The notes under the pieces are model-generated. The model searched no databases, was not told where the DNA came from, and worked only from the letters and a program-made list of their open reading frames with translations. The translations under genes and the position numbers were made by a program. This document shows, piece by piece, positions 46,689-54,938 of a DNA stretch of 64,000 nt. Each line of letters starts with the position of its first letter. Position 1 is the stretch's first letter. The stretch is from the NCBI RefSeq assembly GCF_003323745.1, contig NZ_QOIL01000016.1, forward strand, positions 186,001-250,000, in the 5' to 3' direction. The stretch is from Sphaerisporangium album (GTDB lineage Bacteria > Actinomycetota > Actinomycetes > Streptosporangiales > Streptosporangiaceae).

Positions 46689-47756
46689 TCAGCCGCGCGA
46701 GGCCGGTTGGGGGGATCGCCGGTCGCCGGACGCGGACTCGCGCCGCCGCAGCAGCGACCACGCCCCGAGCGCCAGCCCGCCCCAGGGGATCTCGATCGTG
46801 TACGTCCAGAAGCCGAACAGGATGGCGGCGGCGGTCGCCGAGCTCGGCGGCTGGCCGAAGGCGATCAGCAGTGAGGCGGTGCCGCCCTCCATGATGCCCG
46901 CGCCGCTCGGGGTGATCAGCGCGCTGGTGAGCACCCGGCTCACCGCGAACACCGCGACGGTCTCGGCGGGGCCGGGGTAGGCGCCGGTGGCGACCAGGCA
47001 GCTCGCCATGATCAGGCACTGGAGCCCCAGGAAGCCGATCATGCCGAGGGACAGGCCGAGGGACCGCCGGCGCACGATCTCGGCGGTGTCGGCGCGCAGG
47101 CGCTGGATCGCGCCCGAGGCGGCGTGCTCGGACGGGCGGACGCGGCGCGGGAGCAGGCGCAGCAGCCCGTCCAGCAGGCGGCCGAGGACGACGGCGGCCC
47201 GCTCCCAGTACAGGGCGGAGGCCAGGACGACCACCAGGACCAGGATCGAGATCGCCCCGCCCCAGGCGGCGCTGACGACCCGCTGGTCGGGGATGCGTCC
47301 CGCGACGAGCAGGGCGATGATGCCGACGGCGGGCAGGATGAACCGGAACAGCGTGTTCCAGACGCCGGTGACCACCGCGTACACCACGACGGGACGGGTG
47401 GCGAACCCCCATCCCTTGGTCATCCCGAACGTCAGGGCCAGGCCCGCCGCGCCGCCGAAGGGCAGCAGGTTGCTGACCGCGCTTCCTGCGGCGTTCAGCG
47501 TCAGGGCCTGCGGATGGGTGAGGCCCGGCAGCGCCGAGGTCATCACGAACGTGTACGCGTACAGGCTGGCCAGCCACAGGGCGGCCATCAGCAGGATCGT
47601 CGGCCAGCTCATGGCGGAGAACTGGGCGCCGATCTCGCGCCAGCTCACGTTCGCGCCGGTCAGGCCGTGGACGATCTGTGGCAGGAACACCACGAGCAGC
47701 ACGGCGAGGGCCAGCGAGGCCACGGAAAGGCCCGCTTTGACCCACTTGCTCCGCAT
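46689..47756 (-). CDS. YbhN/UPF0104-type (LPG synthase TM-like) integral membrane protein
   Basis: 355 residues with about eight membrane helices. 'GSAVSNLLPFGGAAGLALTF' and 'ALITPSGAGIMEGGTASLL' are the signature segments of the lysylphosphatidylglycerol synthase TM region/YbhN family. The soluble aminoacyl-transfer domain is missing, so it probably acts as a lipid-linked flippase or scaffold. The ATG at 47756 has GAAGGAGC eight bases upstream. It lies 185 bp downstream of the PIG-L gene on the same strand. Confidence 0.8.
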   Translation of the reverse strand: MRSKWVKAGLSVASLALAVLLVVFLPQIVHGLTGANVSWREIGAQFSAMSWPTILLMAALWLASLYAYTFVMTSALPGLTHPQALTLNAAGSAVSNLLPFGGAAGLALTFGMTKGWGFATRPVVVYAVVTGVWNTLFRFILPAVGIIALLVAGRIPDQRVVSAAWGGAISILVLVVVLASALYWERAAVVLGRLLDGLLRLLPRRVRPSEHAASGAIQRLRADTAEIVRRRSLGLSLGMIGFLGLQCLIMASCLVATGAYPGPAETVAVFAVSRVLTSALITPSGAGIMEGGTASLLIAFGQPPSSATAAAILFGFWTYTIEIPWGGLALGAWSLLRRRESASGDRRSPQPASRG

Positions 47757-47941
47757 CCGGGTGCTCCTTCCCGTCCGTATCGATCTATCACGTCCCCCCG
47801 CGCCCCCGTCCGGTGGCCCCGCCCCAACGGGCCCGCCCTCCCCCCCCGGCAGGCCGCCCGCGGCCCCGGACGGCGACGCGACCTCCAGTCTGAGGCGGCG
47901 TCCCGGACGAGATCTCATCCCTGAGAAGGAACTCGCCCTCG

Positions 47942-48787
47942 TCAGGTCTCCCGAGGAAGGTCGTCGAAGGGATGAGTGCGTCTGCTGCCCGGCGGCAGCT
48001 CGCGCCGGACGTACCACTCGGTGCCGAACACCAGGCGGTACAGCGGGCCGGGGATCTTCAGCATGACCCCCAGCGTGCGGTCGCCGTCCCCGCCGGACGC
48101 CTGGCTCGTGTGGGCCGCCATGCTCGCCCGCTTGACCTTGGTGAACCTGCGGACGTTCACGCGGTGGGTGATCACGTCGCCGGGGGAGTAGGCCCGCTCG
48201 AACGAGCGTACGTCGAACTCCGGCGGGAAGCGGTAGAAGCGCTGGGCCAGCCGGAGCGCCTTCAGCAGCGGGTCGCGGTTGACCGTCGCCTCCAGCAGGA
48301 TCGGCGTCCCCGCGATGTCCGCCGCGCGCTGCCCCACCCGGTAGACCTGCACGTGGTCGGGGTGCCCGTACCCCCCGGCCGGGTCGTAGATCGTCAGCAG
48401 GTCGGCGCTCTCCTCCTTGAGCACCGCCGCCAGGCGCTGGGCGGCCTCCTCGATGTCGGCGTCGATGAAGGCGTTGTCCGGGCGGTCGTCGCCGACGCCG
48501 CCGTTCTCGCCCATGCTCGCGGTGTCCAGGCCCGAGTCGCCGTAGCCGAGCAGCACCACGCGGGCGACCCCCAGCACGGCCGCGGACGCGTACAGCTCGC
48601 CGGTGCGCGCGGCGGCGAGCTCCTCACCGTGGGGCAGTTCGGCCAGGCCGCGCTCGCCGGCGGTCGCCACGACGAGGACGACCCGATGGCCCTCGGCCGC
48701 CAGCATCGCCATCGTGCCGGCGGTCAGCAGAGCCTCGTCATCGGGATGGGCGTGGAAGAAGACCGCGGTACGTGCCACGACCGCCAT
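47942..48787 (-). CDS. PIG-L/LmbE-family deacetylase
   Basis: 281 residues. 'VFFHAHPDDEALLTAGT' carries the His-Pro-Asp-Asp zinc and catalytic motif and 'GGYGHPDHVQVYRVG' the second metal-binding segment. Family members remove acetyl groups from N-acetylglucosamine-linked substrates, including mycothiol precursors. The precise substrate is unclear; the neighbouring GT4 glycosyltransferase and YbhN-like protein hint at glycolipid or glycoside metabolism. It starts at ATG 48787 and diverges from the GT4 gene. Confidence 0.83.
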   Translation of the reverse strand: MAVVARTAVFFHAHPDDEALLTAGTMAMLAAEGHRVVLVVATAGERGLAELPHGEELAAARTGELYASAAVLGVARVVLLGYGDSGLDTASMGENGGVGDDRPDNAFIDADIEEAAQRLAAVLKEESADLLTIYDPAGGYGHPDHVQVYRVGQRAADIAGTPILLEATVNRDPLLKALRLAQRFYRFPPEFDVRSFERAYSPGDVITHRVNVRRFTKVKRASMAAHTSQASGGDGDRTLGVMLKIPGPLYRLVFGTEWYVRRELPPGSRRTHPFDDLPRET

Positions 48788-49023
48788 GATTCCACGGAGC
48801 CGCCACCCGAGTGCGAGCCGCCTCCCCGCGACCCGTTCCAGAAGCCTCCCCGAACCCTTCAAGAACGGGCGCGGCTCGGCCGGTCACGGGCCGGTCCGGG
48901 CGCGAGGACGTCGGTGCGGGCGGGACCGGCCGGTGGTACGGGTGAGACCGGCGGGGTCGAAGCGTGGCCACGGGCGGGACGGGCGCGTTTGATGCCGATC
49001 GCGGGCTCTGCCAGTCTGGCGGG

Positions 49024-50127
49024 GTGCGGATCCTTCACGTCAGCGACTGTTACCTGCCCAGGCTCGGGGGCATCGAGGTGCAGGTGGCCGACCTGGTGCG
49101 GGCACAGGCCGACGCCGGCCACGAGGTCGAGGTCGCCACGGCGACCCCAGGCGAGCGCCTTCCCGGCGTCCACCGCGTCGTCGCGCCCATGCCGTTCAGC
49201 CTGCCCGTCCATCCCCGCGGGGTCCGGCACCTGCTGCGCCTCATGGCCGCCCGCCGGCCCGACGTCGTGCACGTCCACACCGGCGCGGTCTCGCCCTTCG
49301 CCTGGATGGGCGTGCGCGCCGCCGTGCGCGCCCGGCTGCCGGTCGTGGTGACGGTGCACAGCATGTGGGACCCGGTGACGCGCGTGGTCTACCGCGGCCT
49401 GGACGCGGTCTGGGGGTGGAGCCGCTGGCGCCTGGTGTCCACCACGGTCAGCAACGCCGCCGCCCGGCCGATCCGGTCCGTGGTGGGGGGGCGGGTGCCG
49501 GTGAACGTCGTCTCCAACGGCCTGGACGTCACCGCCTGGCGTCCGTCGGGGGATCCGCCGCCGCGCCGGGACGAGGGCGTGCACATCGTCGCCGTGGGAC
49601 GCCTCGCCCCGCGCAAGCAGCCCGTACGGCTGCTCAAGATCCTGCTGGAGGCTCGCCGCAGGGTGCCCAGGGACGTCCCGATGCGGGCCACCCTCGTGGG
49701 CGACGGGCCGGCGCGCGGGGCGATGGAGCGGTTCCTGCGCGCCCACGGCATGGGCGGCTGGGTGTCGCTGCCGGGGCGCTACTCACGCGACCAGATCCGC
49801 CGGCTGCTCGCCTCCGCCGACGTGTTCGTGGCGCCCGCGCCCCGTGAGTCGTTCGGCATCGCCGCACTGGAGGCGCGCGCCGCGGGGGTGCCGGTGGTGG
49901 CACGCGCGCAGAGCGGCGTGGCCGACTTCGTCCGTCCCGGCAAGGAGGGCCTGCTCGGGCGCAGCTTCGACGAGCTGGCGGGCTCGGTGGCGCGGCTGGC
50001 CCGCGACCGCGAGCTGCGGGAGTCGATCGCCCTGCACAACAGGGAGACCGAGCTGACGCGCTGTGCCTGGCCGTCCGTGCTGGAGGGGTTCGACCGCTGC
50101 TACGCGCTGGCGAGGGCGCGCGCCTGA
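49024..50127 (+). CDS. GT4-family glycosyltransferase
   Basis: 367 residues, GT-B fold. The N-terminal domain starts 'RILHVSDCYLPRLGGIEVQV'. The C-terminal donor domain has 'HIVAVGRLAPRKQPVRLLKI', 'VSLPGRYSRDQIRRLL' and the E-x7-E-like 'APRESFGIAALEARAAGVPV', typical of GT4 (PimB/MshA-like). The GTG at 49024 places the first strand at the N-terminus; an upstream GTG at 48964 is also open. Co-localisation with a PIG-L deacetylase is reminiscent of the MshA/MshB pairing, but both genes are too generic to claim mycothiol synthesis. Confidence 0.82.
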   Translation: MRILHVSDCYLPRLGGIEVQVADLVRAQADAGHEVEVATATPGERLPGVHRVVAPMPFSLPVHPRGVRHLLRLMAARRPDVVHVHTGAVSPFAWMGVRAAVRARLPVVVTVHSMWDPVTRVVYRGLDAVWGWSRWRLVSTTVSNAAARPIRSVVGGRVPVNVVSNGLDVTAWRPSGDPPPRRDEGVHIVAVGRLAPRKQPVRLLKILLEARRRVPRDVPMRATLVGDGPARGAMERFLRAHGMGGWVSLPGRYSRDQIRRLLASADVFVAPAPRESFGIAALEARAAGVPVVARAQSGVADFVRPGKEGLLGRSFDELAGSVARLARDRELRESIALHNRETELTRCAWPSVLEGFDRCYALARARA

Positions 50128-50149
50128 CCTTCGCCGGGGCGTCCGCTGC

Positions 50150-50533
50150 TCAGGAGCAGTTCGCCGCCAGCTTCTGGGTGGCCTCGGTGGCCTTGGTGCC
50201 CATCTTGGCCAGCTCGCCGCTGGCCGCGGCCGGGTTCGAGGCGTCGATCTTGATGCCGCCCCAGGACGTGGAAAGGTCCGCGAGGGTGGCCTTCAGGTCG
50301 CCGTCGGCCTTGCCGGAGAGGTCCTTCAGCTTGGCGGCCAGGTCGGCGTTCGCCGAGTTGAAGGCGTCCAGGTTGCCGGCGCCCGCCGCGGCCTGCGTGC
50401 TGTAGTCCTGGAACGCCTTGACGGCGTCCTGGCAGACCGCCTGGGTGCTGCCGCCGCCACATCCCGCGGTGAGCGAGACGAGGATCGCCGCAGCGGAGAC
50501 GGCGAGAACGTGGCGGGGGAGGGAGATGGACAT
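50150..50533 (-). CDS. Small lipoprotein of unknown function
   Basis: 127 residues. The signal peptide ends in the lipobox 'SLTAGC', so the mature protein would be lipid-anchored. The remainder is Ala-rich, helical and hydrophilic, with a second and third Cys ('AVCQDAVKAF' and the C-terminal 'ANCS') that could pair. It is tail-to-tail with the GT4 gene, 22 bp apart. The start ATG is followed by 'SISLPRHVL'. No family is recognised. Confidence 0.7.
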   Translation of the reverse strand: MSISLPRHVLAVSAAAILVSLTAGCGGGSTQAVCQDAVKAFQDYSTQAAAGAGNLDAFNSANADLAAKLKDLSGKADGDLKATLADLSTSWGGIKIDASNPAAASGELAKMGTKATEATQKLAANCS

Positions 50534-50689
50534 TATGTGCCTTTCCTAGTGATCTTGTCGCGATGGACAAGCTAGTCAGGGCACCTTGCAGGCCGCTTTC
50601 ATCCCGCCTGCACGGCGGACGGCCCACTCCACCAGGCCTGAGCGCGGCGGTGGACGTGTGAGGGGGCGCGAACGGATGACAGGGGACCG

Positions 50690-50785
50690 TCAGAAGGGGA
50701 GCGTCCGGCCGGAGGGGGTGCGGAGATCGAGCGGGCTGGGACGGCTCGGCGGCTTGGGGCGGGATGTGATGAGAATCCGCTTCAT
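50690..50785 (-). CDS. Possible 31-residue peptide, Arg/Pro-rich
   Basis: A 32-codon frame from ATG 50785, with AAGGAG exactly six bases upstream and mostly G/C third positions. The peptide starts 'MKRILITSRPKPPSRPSPLD' and ends in Phe. It could be a leader peptide, a small regulator or a ribosomal peptide precursor, but no modifying enzyme lies next to it. The nearest gene downstream on its strand is the lipoprotein at 50533. Confidence 0.3.
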   Translation of the reverse strand: MKRILITSRPKPPSRPSPLDLRTPSGRTLPF

Positions 50786-51366
50786 GTCCATCTCCTTCGG
50801 TACGGGCTCCACACTTCCCTCATCAGTCGTCGGCGGACAGGTCCTTTTCCTCACTGAGGGAATTCCACGGCCTGGGAGGTTCGTGGACCCGACCCCACCT
50901 CCTGTTTACCCTTTGCGGGGCCGACGCAGACGCTTTCGAGCATAGTTTCTCCGATCATCATTTGGCGCGGAACCCCTACCGTGCCCCTGCGGGCGGGCTA
51001 CGTCCGGTCGCGGTGCGACCTCGTCACCTTCCGATATCACCAGCGTAAAAACCCGATGTTTCCAATTGGGTTCGGAATTGTTGCGGGTTCATGCCCGTGG
51101 GGCCGTCGGAGGGCGTCACCAGGGGAATCCGCCGCCAATCCGGGCGGGCGTGCGAGCCGCTCTTTTCCCCGAAATTGTCCCCCTGAAACCTTGCCGGTAA
51201 TGTTTTTTCCGGGAATGTGGGGGTGGTGGTCGTGAACCGGAACCGGTCGGAGTCCATCGGTCACATTCCGGTGCGCTCATGCGGGGATGGCGGGTGCCGG
51301 CCGGCTCCTGTGAGCCGAGTCCACCGGCCGCCGCCGTGCCGGGCGCGTGACGCCTCCGCGGAGAGA
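50786..51366. other. Intergenic region without a supported gene
   Basis: Several short frames are open on both strands but none combines a ribosome site with coding-like third positions. Sub-segments near 51040-51080 and 51170-51210 are AT-rich. Nothing else was recognised. Confidence 0.5.
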
Positions 51367-52011
51367 TCACAGGAACTGGTCGATGATCACTGAGGTGATC
51401 GTGGAGACGATGGCGGCGGCGAGGAGCCAGAAGCCCCAACGGATGAGCCGGTACTTCCGGTAGACGATGTGGCTCATCTTGTGCACCTGGTCGGAGATCT
51501 GCCGCAGGTCGGGCTTCGCGGCGCCGATCAGGGCCGTCGCCAGCGCCGGAACCGAGTCGAAGCGGACGATGTCCCCGTAGTACGCGACGACCTTCGCCCC
51601 CTTGGCGTCCGACATGCCCGTCCTCGGGTACACCGCCCCGGCCAGACAAGCCAGAGACGCCAGCGCGGCCGCGACGCCGGTCCACCACAGCCACTCGACG
51701 GCGTTCGACAGCGACGCGGGCGACCAGTCGCCCGCGAACAGCCCGCCCGCGACGGCGCCCAGCCCAACGCCGGACACTCCCAGCAGCACCTGCGCCTTCG
51801 CGTCCGCCTTGTTGGTCTCCTCGCGGGTGTCCGCCAGGAGCTTGACCGCGTACGCGAACGCGGCCGCCTCCGCCTCCTTCCGCACGGCCGACATGGAGGG
51901 GGCGGGCGCCTTGCCCAGGCGACGTAGCACGTTCAGGTTGCACTCCCTCAGGACAGCCCGCGCCGACCGGCGGCGGGTACCCGGCGAACCACTCCTGTCG
52001 CGGGCGAGCAT
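51367..52011 (-). CDS. Pycsar effector-type (PycTM/DUF5706) membrane protein, no cyclase nearby
   Basis: Up to 214 residues. After a variable N-terminus, 'ADTREETNKADAKAQVLLGV' leads into two membrane helices ('GVSGVGLGAVAGGLFAG', 'GVAAALASLACLAGAVYPR'). A soluble part with 'VAYYGDIVRF' and 'QISDQVHKMSHIVYRKYRLI' follows, then a final helix. This is the layout of PycTM proteins, which respond to cCMP or cUMP in Pycsar anti-phage systems by damaging the membrane. No pyrimidine cyclase is present in the window, so it may be an orphan with another role. The start is uncertain: ATG 52011, GTG 51930 and ATG 51894 are in frame and none has a good ribosome site. Confidence 0.75.
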   Translation of the reverse strand: MLARDRSGSPGTRRRSARAVLRECNLNVLRRLGKAPAPSMSAVRKEAEAAAFAYAVKLLADTREETNKADAKAQVLLGVSGVGLGAVAGGLFAGDWSPASLSNAVEWLWWTGVAAALASLACLAGAVYPRTGMSDAKGAKVVAYYGDIVRFDSVPALATALIGAAKPDLRQISDQVHKMSHIVYRKYRLIRWGFWLLAAAIVSTITSVIIDQFL

Positions 52012-52262
52012 GTCACGCGCCCGCGACGGTCGTACAGGAACTTTTACGCACTCACCCAGCCGACCTTCACACCTGGCATGCGGTCCGCGACGCGCCTCAG
52101 CGCTGTCGGCCGGGTGGCCGGTGAGGGTGGAGGAGAATCGGCCGGGACATCAACGTCACGCTGCCGTGACACCCAATTTTCGATGATGCTGCCAGGCCGA
52201 CCGCTCTGTGGAGGTGGTGACGAGTAAAGGCAGGCAGACCATCACACACGCAGGAGACAGCG

Positions 52263-52850
52263 ATGACGAAGACTTACGTCCGCCGGGCGCTCGCCGGTGT
52301 TCTGGGCACCTGTTGCCTGGCCGCGACGGTCCAGATGGCGGCGAGTCCCGCCAGCGGTGAAACCGCGACGGCGCAGGACAGGAACCTCTCGGCCTCGGCG
52401 GCGGACATGTCCCCGGCCGCGCCCTGCGCCACGGGCTACTACTGGACCGGATTCGCGTGCGCGTCGAGAGACGTGGTGTCGCCGCCGACAGGGCAGATCC
52501 CGGCGCCGGGAAAGAATCCGATACCAGGAAAGGACCAGATACCGGAGAAGGTTCCCGTGCAGGTACCCCCAGGACAGGTGCCCGGAGCCCCCACCTGCGC
52601 TCTCGGCTACTACTGGACCGGGTTCAAGTGCGCGTCGCGAGAGGGCGAGGAAAGCGGCAAAAAGCGCCGCCGGGACATCGAAAGCCGGGGCGAGAGCCGT
52701 GGCGAGGGACGTGGCGAAGGCCGGTACGAACGCCGGTACGAGGACCGGTACGACCGGCGCGACCGGGATCGGTACAACGAATACCGATACTACGAGCGCA
52801 GCACCTACTACGAACGCGGCGACCGTGGACGGGGCGGCGGACGCGACTGA
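52263..52850 (+). CDS. Secreted protein with duplicated C-GYYWTGF-C motif and Arg/Tyr-rich tail
   Basis: 195 residues with an AGGAGA ribosome site six bases before ATG 52263. A signal peptide ('RALAGVLGTCCLAATVQMAA') is followed by two near-identical motifs, 'CATGYYWTGFACASR' and 'CALGYYWTGFKCASR', each likely closed by a disulfide. A Pro-rich spacer with 'IPxPGK' repeats separates them. The last 70 residues are highly charged and repetitive ('RYERRYEDRYDRRDRDRY'). No family is recognised; cell-wall, nucleic-acid or metal interaction would be a guess. Confidence 0.75.
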   Translation: MTKTYVRRALAGVLGTCCLAATVQMAASPASGETATAQDRNLSASAADMSPAAPCATGYYWTGFACASRDVVSPPTGQIPAPGKNPIPGKDQIPEKVPVQVPPGQVPGAPTCALGYYWTGFKCASREGEESGKKRRRDIESRGESRGEGRGEGRYERRYEDRYDRRDRDRYNEYRYYERSTYYERGDRGRGGGRD

Positions 52851-52900
52851 CCCGCCACGCCCCGGAGCCGCCGACGCACGGACTCCGTGAAGAAACGCGA

Positions 52901-52943
52901 CGAAGCCCGCTCCGCCCCGGCCTGAACCGGGGAGCGGGCTTCG
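52901..52943 (+). terminator. Strong stem-loop terminator of the secreted repeat protein gene
   Basis: CGAAGCCCGCT...CCCCGG pairs with CCGGGGAGCGGGCTTCG around a 6-base loop, with a 3-base bulge in the first arm. It lies 50 bp after the stop at 52850 and is followed by GGCATTTCTCT. Confidence 0.75.
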
Positions 52944-53212
52944 TGGCATTTCTCTGGGGTCCCGAGGCGGGCGTACGGGCGGAGCGGCTGCCGGTCACCG
53001 TACAGACGATCGCCAAGGCGGCGGCGTGATGGACTCTCCGCTCCCTCTAGGGCCCTGACGGTCCCGGGCGTCGCCGAAAACGTGGCGGAGGCTCGGCGGT
53101 TCCCGACGTCATGGCGTCGCGCTGGGGTTTCGTCCGCGACCCGGCGGAGGGCGGTACGACATGGTTCGAGCTCGGCGGCACATGGAAAGGCCCCTCTGAG
53201 TCGGCGGCATGA
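52943..53212 (+). pseudogene. Internally deleted remnant of a small-protein/ATP-binding protein gene pair
   Basis: This is a decayed relative of the gene pair at 59121-59902. The first part translates to 'FLWGPEAGVRAERLPVTVQT' and 'IAKAAA', matching 'FVWGPHSGIRADWTPATVRA' and 'IARAAV', and ends with the same TGATGG junction. The second part has 'LTVPGVAENVAEARRF' against 'LTLPGAAEHVAEARRF', out of frame after a one-base loss. It then jumps directly to 'DVMASRWGFVRDPAEGGTTW', so about 240 bp including the ATP-binding motifs are missing. Confidence 0.8.
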
Positions 53213-53329
53213 CCTGCGGACGGCGCCCCGCGTTCTCAGGGCCGGTCGTTCGGCGCTGTCGGGCGCGGGGCGTGTGGTGAGGTGCGGGAACGATTACGGG
53301 GTGTCAGGCGGCGGCGGGTTGGAGGGTGT

Positions 53330-54670
53330 ATGGCGATTGATCTTGATGCCGAGATCGGACGGGTCGGGCTGGTCGATCATCATGTTCACGGAGCCCTGCG
53401 CGAGCGCGTGGGACGGCGTGAGTTCGAGGAGATGATCACAGAGTCGGACCGGCCGGTGCCCGGGTGGATGACGCAGATGGACTCCCAGATCGGGTTCGCG
53501 ATCCGCCGTCACTGCGCGCCGCTGCTCGGGCTGGAGGCGTCGGCGAGCGCGGACGACTACTGGGCCGCCAGGGCGGCGCTGGAGCCCGGGGACCTGGCCC
53601 GCGTCTTCCTGCGCGCGAGCGGGACGGACTTCTGGCTCGTGGAGACCGGATACAAGGGGGAGCGGATCCTCGGCATGGACGGCATGGCGTCGGCCGGGGG
53701 AGGCGAGGTCAGGGAGGTCGTACGGCTGGAGTCGCTCCTGGAGGAGGTCGCCGCCGGCGGCGCCTCGGCGTCCGGGCTGTGGGACGCCTTCCGCGCGGCG
53801 TTGCAGGACCGCTGCGCGCTCACGCCGCCGCGATCCGTGCCGGTGGACACCTTGGCGACAGGGCAGGAGGACCCCGTGACAGCCGGCCGGGGGGATCCTC
53901 TATGGGCCGTACAGGGAGACGGGCTGACTTCCGACGGGGCGAGCCTGTTGACGTCCGGCCGGGGGGACGATGCGCGATCCGCTCAGGCGTACGCTGCGAG
54001 ATTCGGCCGGGCGGCGCGGGTGGTGGGGTTGAAGAGCGTCGTGGCCTATCGTCACGGGTTCGACTTCGATCCGGCCCCTCCCTCCCACGCCGAGGTGACG
54101 AACGCGGCCGGGAACTGGTTGCGCGAGATCGGGCACGGGGCCGTGCCGCGCGTCACCGATCCGGTGCTGCTGCGCATGGCGTTGTGGTCGGGCGTGGAGA
54201 CGGGCCTGCCGCTGCAACTGCACACCGGTTACGGCGACCCGGACCTCGAACTCCACCGCTGCGACCCTCTGCTGCTGACCCGCTGGCTGAAGGAGGTCGA
54301 GCACACGGGCTCGTCCATCCTCCTGCTGCACTGCTACCCGTTCCAGCGCAACGCGGGCTATCTCGCCCAGGTCTTCCCGCACGTGTTCTTCGACGCCGGC
54401 CTGGCGATCAACTACACGGGCGCGCGGTCGGACTCGGTCATCGCCGAGACCCTGGAGCTGGCGCCGTTCGCCAAGATCCTCTACTCCTCGGACGCGTGGG
54501 GCCCGCCCGAACTGCACTACCTGGGCGCGCTGCTGTGGCGCAGGGGCATGACGCGCGCCGCATCGGCGTGGGTGGAGGAAGGCGAGTGGACGGCGGCGGA
54601 CGCGGTGCGCGTGGCGACGATGATCGGACGCTCCAACGCCGCCCGCGTGTACGGTCTGGACGTCCCCTGA
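53330..54670 (+). CDS. Amidohydrolase-2 family protein
   Basis: 446 residues, TIM-barrel metal hydrolase. The N-terminus has the metal motif 'GLVDHHVHGALRERVG' (H-x-H). Later segments include 'VGLKSVVAYRHGFDF', 'PLQLHTGYGDPDLELH', 'SILLLHCYPFQRNAG' and 'KILYSSDAWGPPELHYLGA', whose His and Asp are likely ligands. The pattern resembles the amidohydrolase half of FluG-like proteins, often linked to glutamine synthetase-like enzymes, though none is here. A Gly/Asp-rich insertion at about residues 180-220 looks disordered. The ATG at 53330 has GGAGGG four bases upstream. Confidence 0.8.
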   Translation: MAIDLDAEIGRVGLVDHHVHGALRERVGRREFEEMITESDRPVPGWMTQMDSQIGFAIRRHCAPLLGLEASASADDYWAARAALEPGDLARVFLRASGTDFWLVETGYKGERILGMDGMASAGGGEVREVVRLESLLEEVAAGGASASGLWDAFRAALQDRCALTPPRSVPVDTLATGQEDPVTAGRGDPLWAVQGDGLTSDGASLLTSGRGDDARSAQAYAARFGRAARVVGLKSVVAYRHGFDFDPAPPSHAEVTNAAGNWLREIGHGAVPRVTDPVLLRMALWSGVETGLPLQLHTGYGDPDLELHRCDPLLLTRWLKEVEHTGSSILLLHCYPFQRNAGYLAQVFPHVFFDAGLAINYTGARSDSVIAETLELAPFAKILYSSDAWGPPELHYLGALLWRRGMTRAASAWVEEGEWTAADAVRVATMIGRSNAARVYGLDVP

Positions 54671-54938
54671 GCCTGGATCTCCCTGAGCCTGGGGGACATG
54701 GAGCTCCGTACGCCTGAGCGACACGGACCTCATCCGGCCGTGGGCGGCGGTGACGGATCGACCGTGGGGCGCTACCGCCGCAGACCCGGCGACGACCTGG
54801 GCGACCGCCCGGACAACGGCTCCGGTCGGCGTTCAGATCGGGAAATGTCATGAAATCAGGACATCCGCCGGTTTCCCGCGAGATCAGTGGGCCCTCGTTA
54901 GAGTGCTGATCACACGTTCCCACCCCCTCGGAGACCGT

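Noticed and set aside
50586-50945. A 119-codon plus-strand frame
   Set aside because: It has no ribosome site, an Arg/Gly-rich composition and mixed third-position bias; the opposite-strand 31-codon frame is better supported.
51116-51943. A 275-codon minus-strand frame overlapping the PycTM-type gene
   Set aside because: It is a shadow of the real frame and encodes Gly/Arg-rich sequence without structure.
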